From Kwoniella bestiolae CBS 10118 (Eukaryota > Basidiomycota > Tremellomycetes > Tremellales > Cryptococcaceae), in the NCBI RefSeq assembly GCF_000512585.2, contig NC_089241.1:6032001-6096000 (forward strand): a stretch of 64,000 nt of DNA, given 5' to 3'. Below are positions 1 through 11,512 of this stretch, in pieces. The notes beneath the pieces were generated by a model that searched no databases, was not told the origin of the DNA, and saw only the letters and a program-made list of their open reading frames with translations. Position numbers and translations under genes: made by a program. Position 1 is the stretch's first letter. The number at the start of each line of letters is the position of its first letter.

Positions 1-1035
1 CGGCGTTGTTCTTGTTGTTGTTGGCGTTATAATTTGCACAGACCTTGTTTGTTACAGATCAAAGCTAAGCCCAAACGCAGTGTTCCTCTTCGTGGTCTTC
101 TTTGGAAGAGGTGAAACAACGCTTTGTGCTTGTTCGTCACACCAATGGATGAACTAGTTTGATTCTATTCAACTTTAACTAAACCTGTGAATTTATTGAT
201 GGGTTGTTGACTGTTGGCTTTGAGCGAATTACCGGGTTGGCGAAAAACCGAATAATATCGAAATTCACCTTCTCCAATACTATCACTAATATTGTTATTG
301 TTGATGCACAGTACGTAGCAGAGAGCGAAGAGAGGCACAAAAAGAACACCCGAAGGCGGACTTCTTCTCCTATGAGAGCGTTTTGGTGGGTTGACTATTG
401 ATGAGAAAGAGAAAGAAAGAGAGGAGAGTGGGAAAAAGAAAAGGTTTTGAGGTGTTGTGTTGAATCCAACCAACCGACTAGCCAACCACTCGTCCAAGCA
501 CAACGTCAGAGCCAAAGCAGAGAGAGCACTAGAGCAGTAAATAGAAAAGGCGGAGAGAGACAAGAAAAAAGGTACCAACCATTTGAATGGGATCAAAGAT
601 TACTATAAAGAGTAATAATGCAGTTTCGCCACTTGCTACTGAACGGCGATTCAGTGTAACGCGTCGAATCAATGTTTTGTAATGTTCTCACTTCACCGTG
701 CACATAAAATCCCTCAAAACCACAACACACCATATCGTTCTGTGATTCCCTCCGCGGCCAAGTCAGGTGATCATCCACCTGTCCGTACTCATAGTGCTAT
801 TTATACTTGTATGTCTGTTCATGACACTACTTCACTTGTACTGGATATATAGGAGGAGATACATAATACATGGCGAATGACATAAACGATCTACATAATA
901 CGTGATCTCATGTAACAATCATGTAAATCTCTTCCCGTTCTCTGGTACAGTATACCAAATCCCGCGTACGAGGGATACCGAGATACTCATTATGCGGGGT
1001 AAAACAGGCCAAAAACCGAATATCACCTACGTCGA
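1..1035. promoter_or_regulatory. Left-edge gene-free stretch
   Basis: No convincing gene. The minus strand of about 380-600 is pyrimidine-rich (runs of CTTTTT, CTCTCTTTCTTTC), as in promoters or 5' leaders of this lineage. The plus strand at 1-30 has GTT repeats, read as CAA repeats on the minus strand. This could be the leader of a minus-strand gene lying left of the window. A 143-codon minus-strand frame here (165-596) starts with a hydrophobic stretch but then becomes low-complexity, and I do not believe it is translated. About 780-1035 holds the 3' flank of the RFC2-like gene. Confidence 0.35.
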
Positions 1036-3171
1036 TCATTGCTTCCCCATCGCATCTTTGATTCTCAGACAACATTCCAACAATTGTAATTCCTCGTCTC
1101 CGCCTTCGCATAATCCTTTATCACACTCCGCAATTGCCATCGCAGCTAGACTCTTGGGTAGAGCTGGGATGGTAGGTAAGGGAATGAGTGCGTCGTGTAT
1201 CTAAGGAATGATCGTGAAATCAGCATCATCCATGTGTTTGAGGTTGTTGGGTGCGGTATCATGACACGACAGGAAAAGAAGTTTCACTGTCGGACAGGAT
1301 GAGGTATATATGTAGGAAGTCCAACTTACCTGCTCTAATACCTGTCCAGCACTCCATCCCTCCCTTCCGACCCTCTTAACGGCCGTCCTAACACCCTCGA
1401 ACCCCCCTTGACCAAGCGTGAGATCTATCCCCTGATCTTTATCTACTCCCATGACACTCAGAAGATGAGTAATAAGATCATCAGGTACCACCCCGGATAT
1501 TTCGTGGACTAGTCCAATGACATGTCAGAATCAGCAACGCCAATTCATGAGGATCTTATAATGGTCAAGATAACAGGGATAGACAGAGCACCGCACTCAC
1601 TAGATAAAGCAGTTATAGGCGTAGGAGGCTCCGTAGCACCATGTAATCTCTGGGCGGTCTGCAGATACGTTATGGCTTTTCGTAAATCCCCTCCTGCCAA
1701 TTCGAGTATAAGTGGTAATACCTAATCCAAGAAGGTAAATTAGCAATCAACCCCTCGCCAGACTACGAAGCATCATTCATCTGTCTGAAAAGAAGACTCA
1801 CCCCATCTTCAGCTTGTACACCTTCGTTGTTCGCTATCATCTCTATCCTAGCCTGGGTGCTGGTTTGGGCTAAGGGGCGGAATCGGAATTTGCTGCATCT
1901 CGAAGCGAGGGGTTCGATGATTCTGCAACGAATGAGAGAAGAGTTGTTAGCAAGGGATTGAGTTGGTATCGCCCATCATACTCGGGCTTCCGTTTCTACG
2001 GTATAGCAAGCAGCCATAACAATATGAGCAACCCACCTGGTCACATAGTTACACACCAAACAAAACCTCGTAATCCTCGAATACGTCTCCATGATCCTCC
2101 TCAAAGCCGACTGAGCATCCTGCGTCATCGAGTCCGCTTCGTCAAGGATGATGAGTTTGTAAGGAGGGGAAGGGTACGTTTTGCCGTCTCTGCATCACAC
2201 CAATTAGGTGATATTAGCAATTCGTCCCTCCAGGGTCGATTTCCCAATATTCGTTCTCATAGATAATAGATAGAAAGTGGTCTTGCAGATGATGATGGAC
2301 CTTCGCTGAGCACGATCGTGGTGGTAGGATATCTGTAGGCAAGGAAGTTCGGTTGACTCACGAGGATTTACCAACATGCCTGGGCGTCTCCCTCGCAAAC
2401 GTCTTGATCTTCTCTCGAACCACTGAGATACCTCGTTCGTCAGATGCATTGAGTTCAAGAACCCTCGCTCGGAAGAGGTCGGGTCTGTGGGGTGGGTCAT
2501 TGGTTTTTTGGATCATGTTGATGTGATTGATGAAGGGGTGGGAAGGTAAAACAAGAACGGTGGTGATAATTAGCATTTGCAATATCTGTTATAGGTGACC
2601 TGGTGACTTACCCGTAAAGCTGCCTGGCAAGCGCTAAGATCGTACCTGCAACATACCGACGTCAATTCAACTTCACTGCCTTGAAAAAGCTAGGTCTAAC
2701 GAGTGCACAAGATCCAATGTACTGCCACTCACTCGTCTTCCCTGTTCCAGGTGGACCATAGAACAGCATATGAGGTAACTATTACCACTCAATCAGCTTC
2801 CTCCCTTTTCTCTGCAGATCTCAAAGAAGACATAGTCAGTGAATCATGCTCACATTGGTAGATGCCAAAGCCTTTCTTAACACAGCAACGGTATGTTCCT
2901 GGGATGAAACGTCGTCTATAGTTTTCGGACGGCTGGGAGGAGGCAGGGAAGTTAGTGGCTTCGTCCTTTCTCACATCAGACTCTCGACTTTGATTTAAGA
3001 TATGAAACTTTCGTGCAGTAACAGGTGCAAGTGGGAGATAGTACAATGTCCAACTCCAGGAAGGCAGTATAGAGCCAGAAACGAAATCTCAACTCACTAC
3101 TTCTCAACCCATGGTTGATGTTTTGGATCTACCGCCATCTGGCCCGTAGGTCTAGGTGCGAAGGTCGTCAT
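1036..3171 (-). CDS. RFC2: Replication factor C small subunit, Rfc2/human RFC4 type (spliced)
   Basis: This is an AAA+ subunit of the RFC clamp loader, which opens PCNA and loads it on primer-template junctions in the nucleus. The start at 3171 gives MTTFAPRPTGQMAVDPKHQP followed by WVEKYRPK. Later exons carry the Walker A loop GPPGTGKTS, VLELNASDERGI, the Walker B box ILDEADSM, the Arg-finger SRC motif in PLASRCSKFRF, and GGDLRKAITYLQ. The last exon (1036-1200) encodes IHDALIPLPTIPALPKSL and ends in EELQLLECCLRIKDAMGKQ. The PDLFRARVLELNASDERG region matches yeast Rfc2/human RFC4 better than Rfc3, Rfc4 or Rfc5 as I know those families. At least eight exons; the last intron is 1201-1329. Length is normal for the family. 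The next gene upstream (GID4, same strand) ends 590 nt away. Confidence 0.93.
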
Positions 3172-3761
3172 TGCTCTACGTATTGGTGTAAAAGTGGAGC
3201 GTAGTGTATGGGATGTTGAGCCGAGTGTCGCTCAGGTGTACAGGTGCAGGATGACAATGTGATGATTGAATAGTTATGTGGACAGTAAGAGGAAGGTAAG
3301 CGCAAGTGGAAATGGAACATTGAAATCTTTGTTATCGACGCGACCTGATCAGGTTGGTCCGATCGGTTACATCAACTAAAGCTACACCCAGGCGCGTCAT
3401 CGCACTGCTGTTCAAATACAAAGCATCCATCGCATCCATTCTGCACAAAGCATAACCATTGCTCATCAATCATGCCGCCATTGGCTTACATGCTAATGAA
3501 CAAATGTGAGAACGGAAGTGAAGATGCATATATAATATGACAAGACGATCAGTCATTTCAGGGAAAATTCAATTACTCATGAAGAAAAGAGGAATTACAA
3601 AAAAAGAAACAGACCCCAGTTAAACAAAACAGATGCGGTCGAACAACAGTGAAAGGGTATTATACAGAAAGTACAGTACGAGATCTGTACAACCAGGAGT
3701 CTACATATGAAGATTGGAAAAGATCAAGAAATTGGTCGAACGTAGGATACGAGAGCAGAGC
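3172..3761. promoter_or_regulatory. Intergenic: RFC2 promoter and GID4 3' flank
   Basis: 590 nt between two minus-strand genes. It must hold the RFC2 promoter and the GID4 terminator. A/T-rich around 3540-3620 with A-runs. No clear TATA box or open frame worth calling. Confidence 0.4.
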
Positions 3762-5567
3762 CTATCTGAACTCGAACGTACTGCTACTTCGTTGAGGTAC
3801 GTGAGAGAGAAACAATTCCTGGAACGGTTCTTGGTTCTACGTCGTCCAACGCGATATCAGCTTGGGCTCATCATTGAGAAAGTGAAGGTGAGAGGACTTA
3901 CCAAAGAATGGAAATAGTACTATGCCGTGCCAACATTCGCAAGTCAGTATGAATACTCAAATCTCGACCTGATATCCTATCCGAGCAGGGATATCACTCA
4001 CCCCTCTGATGGTAGCTTCCCCTCTGACAGGCATATCCCTCAACCTACTCGAACTTTCTCTTCGTCTATTCCCCTCCGGTCTGACATTCGCCTGACTTGA
4101 TCCTCGTCTTATGATGATTGGTGCGGGCGGGCCAAAAGGCGTTTTAGGGGTTGAAGGTGAAGTAGGAGTGGAAGGTTCGAGTGGGGCTGAGGGGGGAGAT
4201 AAATCCACTAGGGCGTAGTAGAAGCCTGAGTGAGGATTCACATTATGCATTAGTCAGTTTGTCGATTACACAGCTCAGCCGAGTACAATTACTCCTTAAG
4301 AAATCACATCCTGCCTCTCGAATGTTGAATATGAGATATCACAAAGCCGAGACCAGCACCCAAAGAGGGACAGTACAGGAAAAGACGACAATCCACTCAC
4401 CAGCAAAGCTTGCCCCACTAATATCCCGGACTTTATGATCCGGCACCAAAAACCTCTCCTTAATCCTCAAAAAAACAAAATCCCTCTCCCTAGCCCTAAC
4501 CTCACCCATGGATTTATCCGGCAGGGGATCTCGAAGGTATAACTCAGGTTTCAAGAGATCGAGTCGAGTGGAAGGACGGCGAAACTGTTCGAACCGTCCC
4601 CAATGGCGCATATCGTCGTGCTCCGTTGCGCCATAGCGGGGACCAGTGATGAAGCCATGTTTGGTGCCTATGATTTCGCCGTCGAAATATGTTGTGAGGT
4701 GGGGGTAGGAGTCGGTGAGGTGGGAGATTGATAGGTAGCCTGAGACGCTTGATTCGGCGAAGTTTACGTCCTGTATCAGTATTAGGCATCAGCATATGGT
4801 GGTGGTGTTAGAATACGACTTCCTAGCCTGGAATCACGAGGGGTATTTGAAATGAAAAGGGAGATACCCACAACAAACTGGATCTCAACTTCATAAGCGC
4901 TCCTCCCACTGGTCTGCGTCCCTCTGAATATACTTCCAGGGTATAATGCCCCTCTACCGATGGACGGTACTCTGGCTTTGGTCACCTCCAACAAGGGGTT
5001 CGAAGGTCTTTCACTCCCTTCGTCCGTCTGTTGTTGGGGAGTAGTAGTTCGATCGGGAGTAGAGGTAATCGCAGTTGAAATAGGTTTGAGTGTGGTCTTC
5101 CAAGGCCTCGGATGATGTGCTGGGAGCGATCTCGACAAGTTGGATAAGGGCGTATCGATTTTCGTATCCGTATCTTCGGGTCTTGGCGAGCGAGAATGAG
5201 GAGTAGATTCCCTAGAGGTGGTCTCTTCCTCGGTATCGTTGGAGATACTACTCTCCGATCTTTCGTTCAGATCTATCCCTCTTAATCCTAATCCCAATCC
5301 CTGACCTAAATCTACTACTTGTGTGCTCTCATCTTGTCCTTCGTCTTCAGCCTCAAACGCATCAATCCGCCTAGCATTCACACATCTCCCACAGATCCTC
5401 TCTATCGGATCACTAAGCACGACAATCCCCTCATTCGTATTGGTATTGGTCGAAGATCCGCTCGTGAGATTCCCGATCCCGCAGATCGAACATTTAATGA
5501 CCCCCTGTGGGAGGGACAAGGGGTTGACCAATGGCAGGGAAGTGGATGGCGTCGATTCGGTTGGCAT
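3762..5567 (-). CDS. GID4: GID/CTLH ubiquitin ligase substrate receptor Gid4/Vid24 (spliced)
   Basis: Gid4/Vid24 binds N-terminal Pro degrons and recruits substrates such as gluconeogenic enzymes to the GID/CTLH E3 ligase. The beta-barrel starts at LYPGSIFRG and runs through YEVEIQFV, VSGYLSISHLTDSYPHLTTY, FDGEIIGTKHGFI and RHWGRF. It continues with FVFLRIKERFLVPDHKVRDI and SGASFAGFYYALVDL, then YYFHSLNQEPFQELFLSHVP at the C-terminus; all are family hallmarks. The last two exons are short: one encodes only YYFHSL and the last ends at the TAG at 3762. Two oddities stand out. The N-terminus (about residues 25-65) has CSIC and CGRC pairs about 30 residues apart, resembling a C4 zinc site. A Pro/Ser/Thr-rich insertion of about 60 residues sits between FYYALVDL and the final YYFHSL strand. 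An upstream ATG is out of frame, so 5567 is the start. Divergent from ASN1. Confidence 0.9.
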
Positions 5568-6598
5568 GGTGTTGGTGTGGTTGGATTGTCATGTGAACGA
5601 TGGGTATGCCGTGTGCGTGGAAAGTGTATCTCCTGGTGTTCTTGTGCGGAAGATGGAGGAGTTGAAGGTGTGCAGTGTGGATCGTCTTGGCGTGATTGAT
5701 CGGTATGAGGAATGTATCTGAATCAATCGAGTGTAGTATGAAATGGATGTGAGTGAAAGCTATCGGTTAGCTATCGAATCAATGGATGATATGTGAATGT
5801 CAGGTGCAACCTAGAATGCCATAAAGAGAAGACTGTTATAAGGAGGCAAAGTGGAGTTTGTACTGCAGATCTCATGATGATGATTACCACAGTACAGTCA
5901 CAATCAGATTGCGATTACCGCATAACACTCTACAGTAAATTACCAGATAAGGAAGGTACACAGACATTGTCAGATACTAGAATCCCTTTGTTGCATAACA
6001 CAAAGGTATATAATAGATGCATGGGATCTTTGGACTATAGCTTGATAGATAGAGAGAGAGAGAGTCATGAACCATGCATAGGTGATATCCAGGTATGGCT
6101 TCAGTTGTAGTTGTAGTAAACAGAGGACAATCGTATGGAAGCAATGATAGGAGTACCATTGCATACCTGGTATCTTATGCTCGTGTCCGGCTGATAGCAC
6201 ATCCCGTTTAACCGTCTCTGCTGTATGATAACGTAGAATGATGTGGCATATTCCACAGCAAAAGGTAGTATCGGATGACCCGGTTCAATTCGAGTCAGTC
6301 AAAGCATAGGCGAGTTCAGGGTCTGATAGGCTTACCACTCATCAATCCATCAATCAGATGCAAGCTGAGAGTCGAAAAAGTTGGGATTCGAGGTGAGGTC
6401 GGTTGACATGGATTGATTCATTCGTTTCAGTCTCTTATCTTTATTCTTCATACCTTCATTAACATTCGACCCAACAAAATATCAAAGGTGCATTGATCAT
6501 CACCAAAAAGACAAGAAGATATATACAGCCCATCTTCCCTCTTCAGCTTTCTTGGCATCTATACATTCAACTCGACCCAATAAAACAGTAATCGTACA
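5568..6598. promoter_or_regulatory. Divergent promoter region, GID4 / ASN1
   Basis: 1.03 kb between a minus-strand start (5567) and a plus-strand start (6599), so it probably contains both promoters. The 100 nt before ASN1 are C/T- and A-rich and end in ACAATG. There is a CGAGTCA at about 6290, one base off the Gcn4-type TGAGTCA, which is too weak to call. A short GA repeat lies at about 6050-6062. No gene seen. Confidence 0.4.
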
Positions 6599-9136
6599 AT
6601 GTGTGGAATATTTTGTTGTTTCAACAGACAAGGTGACCTGGCGTCATACAGACCTAGAGCCATAGCATGTTCAAAGAAACAGAGACATAGAGGACCAGAT
6701 TGGTCAGGATGTTATATGACTAAGGATACGATTATGGTACATGAGAGGTTGGCTATTGTGGGAGTAGGTGAGTTATTTTAATTTAGCTGACAGCTACATT
6801 TATGACTACTGTCTGGCAGACTGGGGTGGGATGGGGGCGTAGTATCATCGGTAGCTAGGGATGGGAAGGGGGACAGGTCTCACTGGTAGCTAGGGGTGGG
6901 ATGGGGTGGGATGGGGGCACAAAACCAAAATCGGTAGCTGAGGGTGGGATTGGGGAATACAACGATATGTGATATAATACTGTATCATTATCGTATCTCA
7001 TATAGAATATAGCCATACATCGATTATATAGGTTTACTGGATCTGTAGTGCGGAGTGGGACGAGGAAGGACTACTCATTACCTTAATCAACCAATGCCCA
7101 TTGCTAACTCCTATCCTCCCCTTAGACACCGGTGCCCAACCCCTCGTCAGCGAAGACGACCAACTCGTGCTCGCCGTCAACGGTGAGATCTACAACCACG
7201 TCGCCTTGCGAAAAGGACTCAAGAACCAAGATGCCGTTTTCAAGACTCATTCCGATTGTGAAGTGATCATGCATCTGGTAAATCACACCTATTCCTTATA
7301 CCAATCTATTTCTACAAGGGCTGCTAGCTAACTTCTCTAATATGGCCTTCAGTACCGAGAACACGGCACAGACCTCTGCGCAATGCTCGACGGAATGTTC
7401 TCCTTCGTCCTGCTCGACAAATCCGTCGAACCACCTCGATTGATCGCCGCCAGAGATCCCATCGGTATCACCACCCTCTACATGGGGTACCACTCCTCCG
7501 CACCAGATACCATCTACTTCTCCTCGGAGTTGAAAGCCATCCACGAGGAATGCGATAACCTCATTGCCTTCCCCCCTGGACACTTCTACGACTCAAAGAC
7601 CAAACAACTAGAAAGGTATTACAAACCTACCTGGTGGGATGGCGATAAGGGATCTATCCCCCATAACGAAGTTGACTTGAAATTGTTGAGAGAGACTTTG
7701 GAAGCTTCCGTAAGGAAGAGGTTGATGTCTGAGGTACCATACGGTGTCTTGCTTTCCGGTGGTTTGGATTCAAGTTTGATCGCTTCGATAGCTGCCCGAG
7801 AGACTGACAAGTTGGCTGAGGAGCATGAGAAATTCAGGAGAGAGAGGAAACAAGCCATCGCCGAGGGTAAATGGGTCGGTGAGTATATGTCTCCTACTAC
7901 ACAGTATTGTCATCATTCTTTTGACGTCTTGTACATCGGCTGAATGAATCTCTTTTTGACGTCTTTCAGGCGACGAGAAACCCCTCGCCTCATGGCCCCA
8001 ACTCCACTCCTTCGCCATCGGTCTTCCAGGTGCACCTGATCTGATAGCCGCCAAGAAAGCTGCCGATTTCTTGGGAACAGTCCACCACGAGTACACCTTC
8101 ACCTTGGAAGAGGGTCTTGATGCCATCCCTGAAGTGATTTACCACCTCGAGACTTTCGATGTTACCACTGTCCGAGCTTCCACTCCTATGTACCTCTTGT
8201 CAAGGAAAATCAAGGCTATGGGTGTGAAGATGGTTTTGAGTGGTGAAGGTTCGGATGAGATCTTCGGTGGTGAGTTTCTGACTTCTCTTTTCAACGGATA
8301 ATAAGCCTTGTGATGCAAAGCAGTCGTGAAGTATGTTCGTGATGCTGATTTGTTCGTTCATCTCCCAGGATACCTTTACTTCCACGCCGCTCCCAACGCC
8401 AAGGACTTCCACGAAGAATTGGTCAAGCGTGTGAAGAACTTGCACACTGCTGATTGTCTCCGAGCCAACAAGTGGGTGCAGTCTCTCTATTCATCATCTT
8501 ATCATTCAACGATTTCTTTCCAAGTACCTGAGCTAACCAGATTCATAACCTCCAGATCCACCATGGCTTGGGGTCTCGAAGCGCGAGTACCATTCCTCGA
8601 CAAACAGTTCCTCGAAGTCGCCATGAACGTTGATGCCAAGTACAAGATGTTCTCCAAAGGCTCTCAGCAAGAGGTTGACGAAGATGGTCGACCCAAGATG
8701 GAGAAGGTGAGTCAGCCTCTAATGCCAACGAGGGGGACATGGCTGATCTGCTCGTCATTGAATACAGTACATAATCCGAAAAGCCTTTGACTGCTCACCC
8801 GATGGAAAAGCTTACCTCCCCGACTCAATCTTATGGAGACAAAAAGAACAATTCTCCGACGGTGTAGGATACTCCTGGATCGACGGTATGAAGGACCACG
8901 CTGCCGCCGCAGTCTCAGACGAAGATTTCGCCAAGAGGGCGGAACGATTCCCCGAATCTACACCTGATACGAAAGAGGCATACTGGATTAGGGAGATCTT
9001 CGAACATCATTTCCCTACCAAGGCGGCTGCTTCGACTGCTGTACGATGGATCCCCAAGCAGGAGTGGGGTGTTTCGAGCGATCCTTCCGGAAGGGCTGTG
9101 TCTATTCATACGGCTGCTTATGAGAACAAGGCTTAG
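6599..9136 (+). CDS. ASN1: Asparagine synthetase, glutamine-hydrolysing (7 exons)
   Basis: This enzyme converts aspartate, glutamine and ATP to asparagine in the cytosol. Exons read from the sequence are 6599-6767, 7126-7277, 7353-7878, 7970-8269, 8369-8471, 8556-8706 and 8768-9136, summing to 589 codons plus stop, a normal length. The N-terminal class II amidotransferase domain starts MCGIFCC (Cys2 is the nucleophile after Met removal), with HRGPDWSG, NGEIYNH and DGMFSFVLLD. The synthetase domain has the PPi-loop SGGLDSSLIAS, then TTVRASTPMYLLSRKI, LSGEGSDEIFGGYLYF and WGLEARVPFLD, and ends with the conserved KEAYWIREIFEHHFP and TAVRWIPKQEWG. Intron 1 is 358 nt, about six times the usual size here, and contains a G-rich repeat. 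Divergent from GID4. Confidence 0.97.
6821..6956 (+). repeat. G-rich imperfect repeat inside ASN1 intron 1
   Basis: Three imperfect copies of GGTAGCTAGGGATGGGA-like units (near 6850, 6885 and 6933) are interspersed with runs such as GGGGTGGGATGGGG. The run at about 6894-6916 satisfies the G-quadruplex pattern (four or more G-tracts of at least 3 with 1-2 nt loops). The Gs are on the coding strand, so they would also be in the pre-mRNA. Confidence 0.85.
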
Positions 9137-11512
9137 GGCTTTTTGATGGAGTAGGAAGTGGGGAGTTGGTGCATGGTACAGGGTGCGCTTATAGGGGTTT
9201 GATCATAGAATTACATGCATTTTTTTCTCTTTGGGATACCGTTGTCATCATACCTGAAGACCAGCTCAAGTCGTCGGGAGACTCTAGCCTCCTGTATCTA
9301 CTCATACAAGCTCTTCGCACTTTTCCACGCATATATGCATCTCATGATCCATCCTCAACAGCTGAGGAGACTCAACATTACTGGAATCAGGTTCCTGTGT
9401 TCTTAAGGAGAGAAGGCCAAATAACATCGTCGAAGGGGAGCTTTTGGGCGAAGTCCGACTTGTTCGAGCTACTAAATAAATGCTGCAGCAGGTGTGACAG
9501 GTCCTCCAGAAGGCTGGCGAAGTTCCCGAACTCGCCGCAGGAAGCTTCAACGTCCAGCTATTGGCTCTGCAATCACTACACGACGGACGAGGAGATCAGT
9601 GTACCGCTTAGTTCTGGCACGGGGATGCAGAACGAGAATACGAGAACCGTATTGCAATGGCTGGACACATTACTAATGGAACGCATAGCATTTCGTTTTA
9701 GCCGAAGCCCACATGACATACGGTTGCCCAGATCACTCAATCGTCCATCCTGCAAGATGAAATTCTACAAATGTTGCGGTGTTGAGACACTAATATATGG
9801 ACCGTAGGCAATGTACTACCATGGGCAGCCAGGGAACATCTGTGTCAGGTGGTGGTAGTGCTCGGCAGTGGAAACGTTATCTGCACTCCATCAGCCAGTC
9901 CGTGATGAGTGGAGATGACGTTACCGACTTGGTCTTTGACCTCGGTGTAGATGACAACACCATTGCACCAGCACATCGAAGCTGTACGACCCCCTTGCTG
10001 CGTAGAGACCTCCCAAAGCGTCTTGCCATCATTGATGAGGTTGTGGATTCGTCCCCTGGGTAGTCCCACGGGGTTAAAGTATGTCTTTGACTTGTCAGAT
10101 ACACCGCGACTGAAAACTTGAAGTCGGTCGGACGATGTTGTTGACTGTAAATCGACAAAGAACGAGGGAACTCCGTGGGTTTCAGTTTTTTGGCATGCTG
10201 TTCTTGCAGGCTCAGTCGAGAAATCACCGACTTCGACTAGACGGATATCAGCCGCACTCGTATCGTATCCTGACATCTATCAGAATGAAATCACCAAACA
10301 ATCAGCGAGCGACCTAACAACAGGCGATCAAAGGGGGGCATCGGTTGAGTAGTGGTACGGTATAGTGGTACTATCATGACCTGCCTGATTACTGGGATAC
10401 TTCTGATAATCTGCTGGATCTTCTTCGAGTGGATGCTGTTTGAGAACGTTCACACAAAATGTCGATTGCAAGTAGTTGTGTCAGTTCAGCGCAGAATGTA
10501 TCATGATCCAGGCGGAAAGACATGTCCAAAAGAGACGAGACTGGGCATTTCTTGGTCTTCCGAGGTAGCTGCCTTGACAATGGATCTAAAGCTCGACCAG
10601 CAGGCTTGGTCCGAGCGATCAATATGACTTCGAGCTCCATCATGAAGAACGTATCAGATGAAGCTGAAGACCCTAATTCCTTTGACTGGCAGCAACATAG
10701 ATCAAATCACGGACTGCTGCGTTCGCATGTTGCCCAACAACTCCCTTGTGTCGGCCTGCTGCTGAGCATGGGAAAGATATCAGAGACTACGTCCTTATTT
10801 ATATACATTTCAATTGACATCCCACTCGTCAATCTCCAAGCTACAAATCCATGATGCCGTGGTCATCTGTCCTCTCTCCAAAGGGTCTGCAGATCCGTCT
10901 TGTGTAAAACCCTTGTCATTCCCGTTTTAGCTGTTCGTGAAAGGAGGTTCATCTACTTTGGAGAGTCTCAGGGTGTGCCATTTCGTGCTCCTTCCGGACA
11001 CAAATCAGTGGTACTCCGTGTATGGTCCTGCAATACGTGTGCATCCAGAGTTTCGAAATCAAAGGGTGTCACAATCAGCCTGCAGCAGAGGTACAGCCTG
11101 AAGTGCAACCTGGTAGTGTCAGTGCAAGGAGGGAGGGGAAGTGATCGCAAGCTCCGTACGCGAGCTAGCTCGTTCAACGATCGCTCATGTGCAGAGCGAG
11201 CTGGAATCAACCCTATCAGCGAGATCCACGGGGTACGTGGACTGATCAGTTTGGATGGAGATCATCAGTCAAGGAAGGATGTGGCACCATCACCGTAGAG
11301 CGATGCAGCCTGTCACAGTGGCCGCCACCAACCCATAACACCGATATTCCCCGTTGGTCTCTGGTTCTGTGGTCTCAGCTTGAGTATGTTATGACACCTT
11401 GCCTTGTGGATGGATGCGTTTGCCGCTCAACATTCAACAAAATCACAATAGCATAAGATCATACATAGTACCTACAACCGTACCCCACTGATATCCTCCC
11501 GATACAAGCAAA
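9137..11512. other. 2.4 kb without a resolvable gene; weak minus-strand coding traces
   Basis: Between ASN1 (ends 9136) and SNW1 (starts 11513). Several stretches look protein-like on the minus strand but could not be joined into one clean spliced frame. They are 9387-9550 (contains FASLLEDLSHLLQHLF, then a stop), 9845-10276, 10389-10643 and 10968-11210. A TATATAAAT lies near 10800 on the minus strand. I recognise no domain. It may be a rapidly evolving gene whose splicing I could not solve, a decayed gene, or non-coding. Confidence 0.3.
9845..10276 (-). CDS. Possible exon or small gene, unknown
   Basis: A 143-codon open stretch with balanced composition, including VPSFFVDLQSTTSSDRL, GRIHNLINDGKTLWEVSTQQ and CWCNGVVIYTEVKDQ. 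The triplet before its ATG is preceded by CTGATAG, which also looks like a branch point and acceptor, so it may be an internal exon of a longer minus-strand gene covering about 9387-10643. No family recognised. Low confidence that it is a gene in this form. Confidence 0.3.
   Translation of the reverse strand: MSGYDTSAADIRLVEVGDFSTEPARTACQKTETHGVPSFFVDLQSTTSSDRLQVFSRGVSDKSKTYFNPVGLPRGRIHNLINDGKTLWEVSTQQGGRTASMCWCNGVVIYTEVKDQVGNVISTHHGLADGVQITFPLPSTTTT

Noticed and set aside
165..596. 143-codon minus-strand frame beginning with a signal-peptide-like stretch
   Set aside because: Low-complexity C/T-rich DNA typical of fungal leaders gives Leu/Ser/Phe-rich frames by chance; no domain and no splice pattern.
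5319..5721. Two overlapping plus-strand frames of 126 and 132 codons
   Set aside because: They are antisense to the first exon of GID4, whose own protein is recognisable.
6290..6296. Gcn4-type site upstream of ASN1 (CGAGTCA)
   Set aside because: One mismatch to TGAGTCA and a single occurrence; not enough to call a regulatory site.
9166..9807. 213-codon plus-strand open frame downstream of ASN1
   Set aside because: Composition is not protein-like, no homology recognised, and it overlaps more plausible minus-strand stretches. Probably the ASN1 3' flank read by chance.
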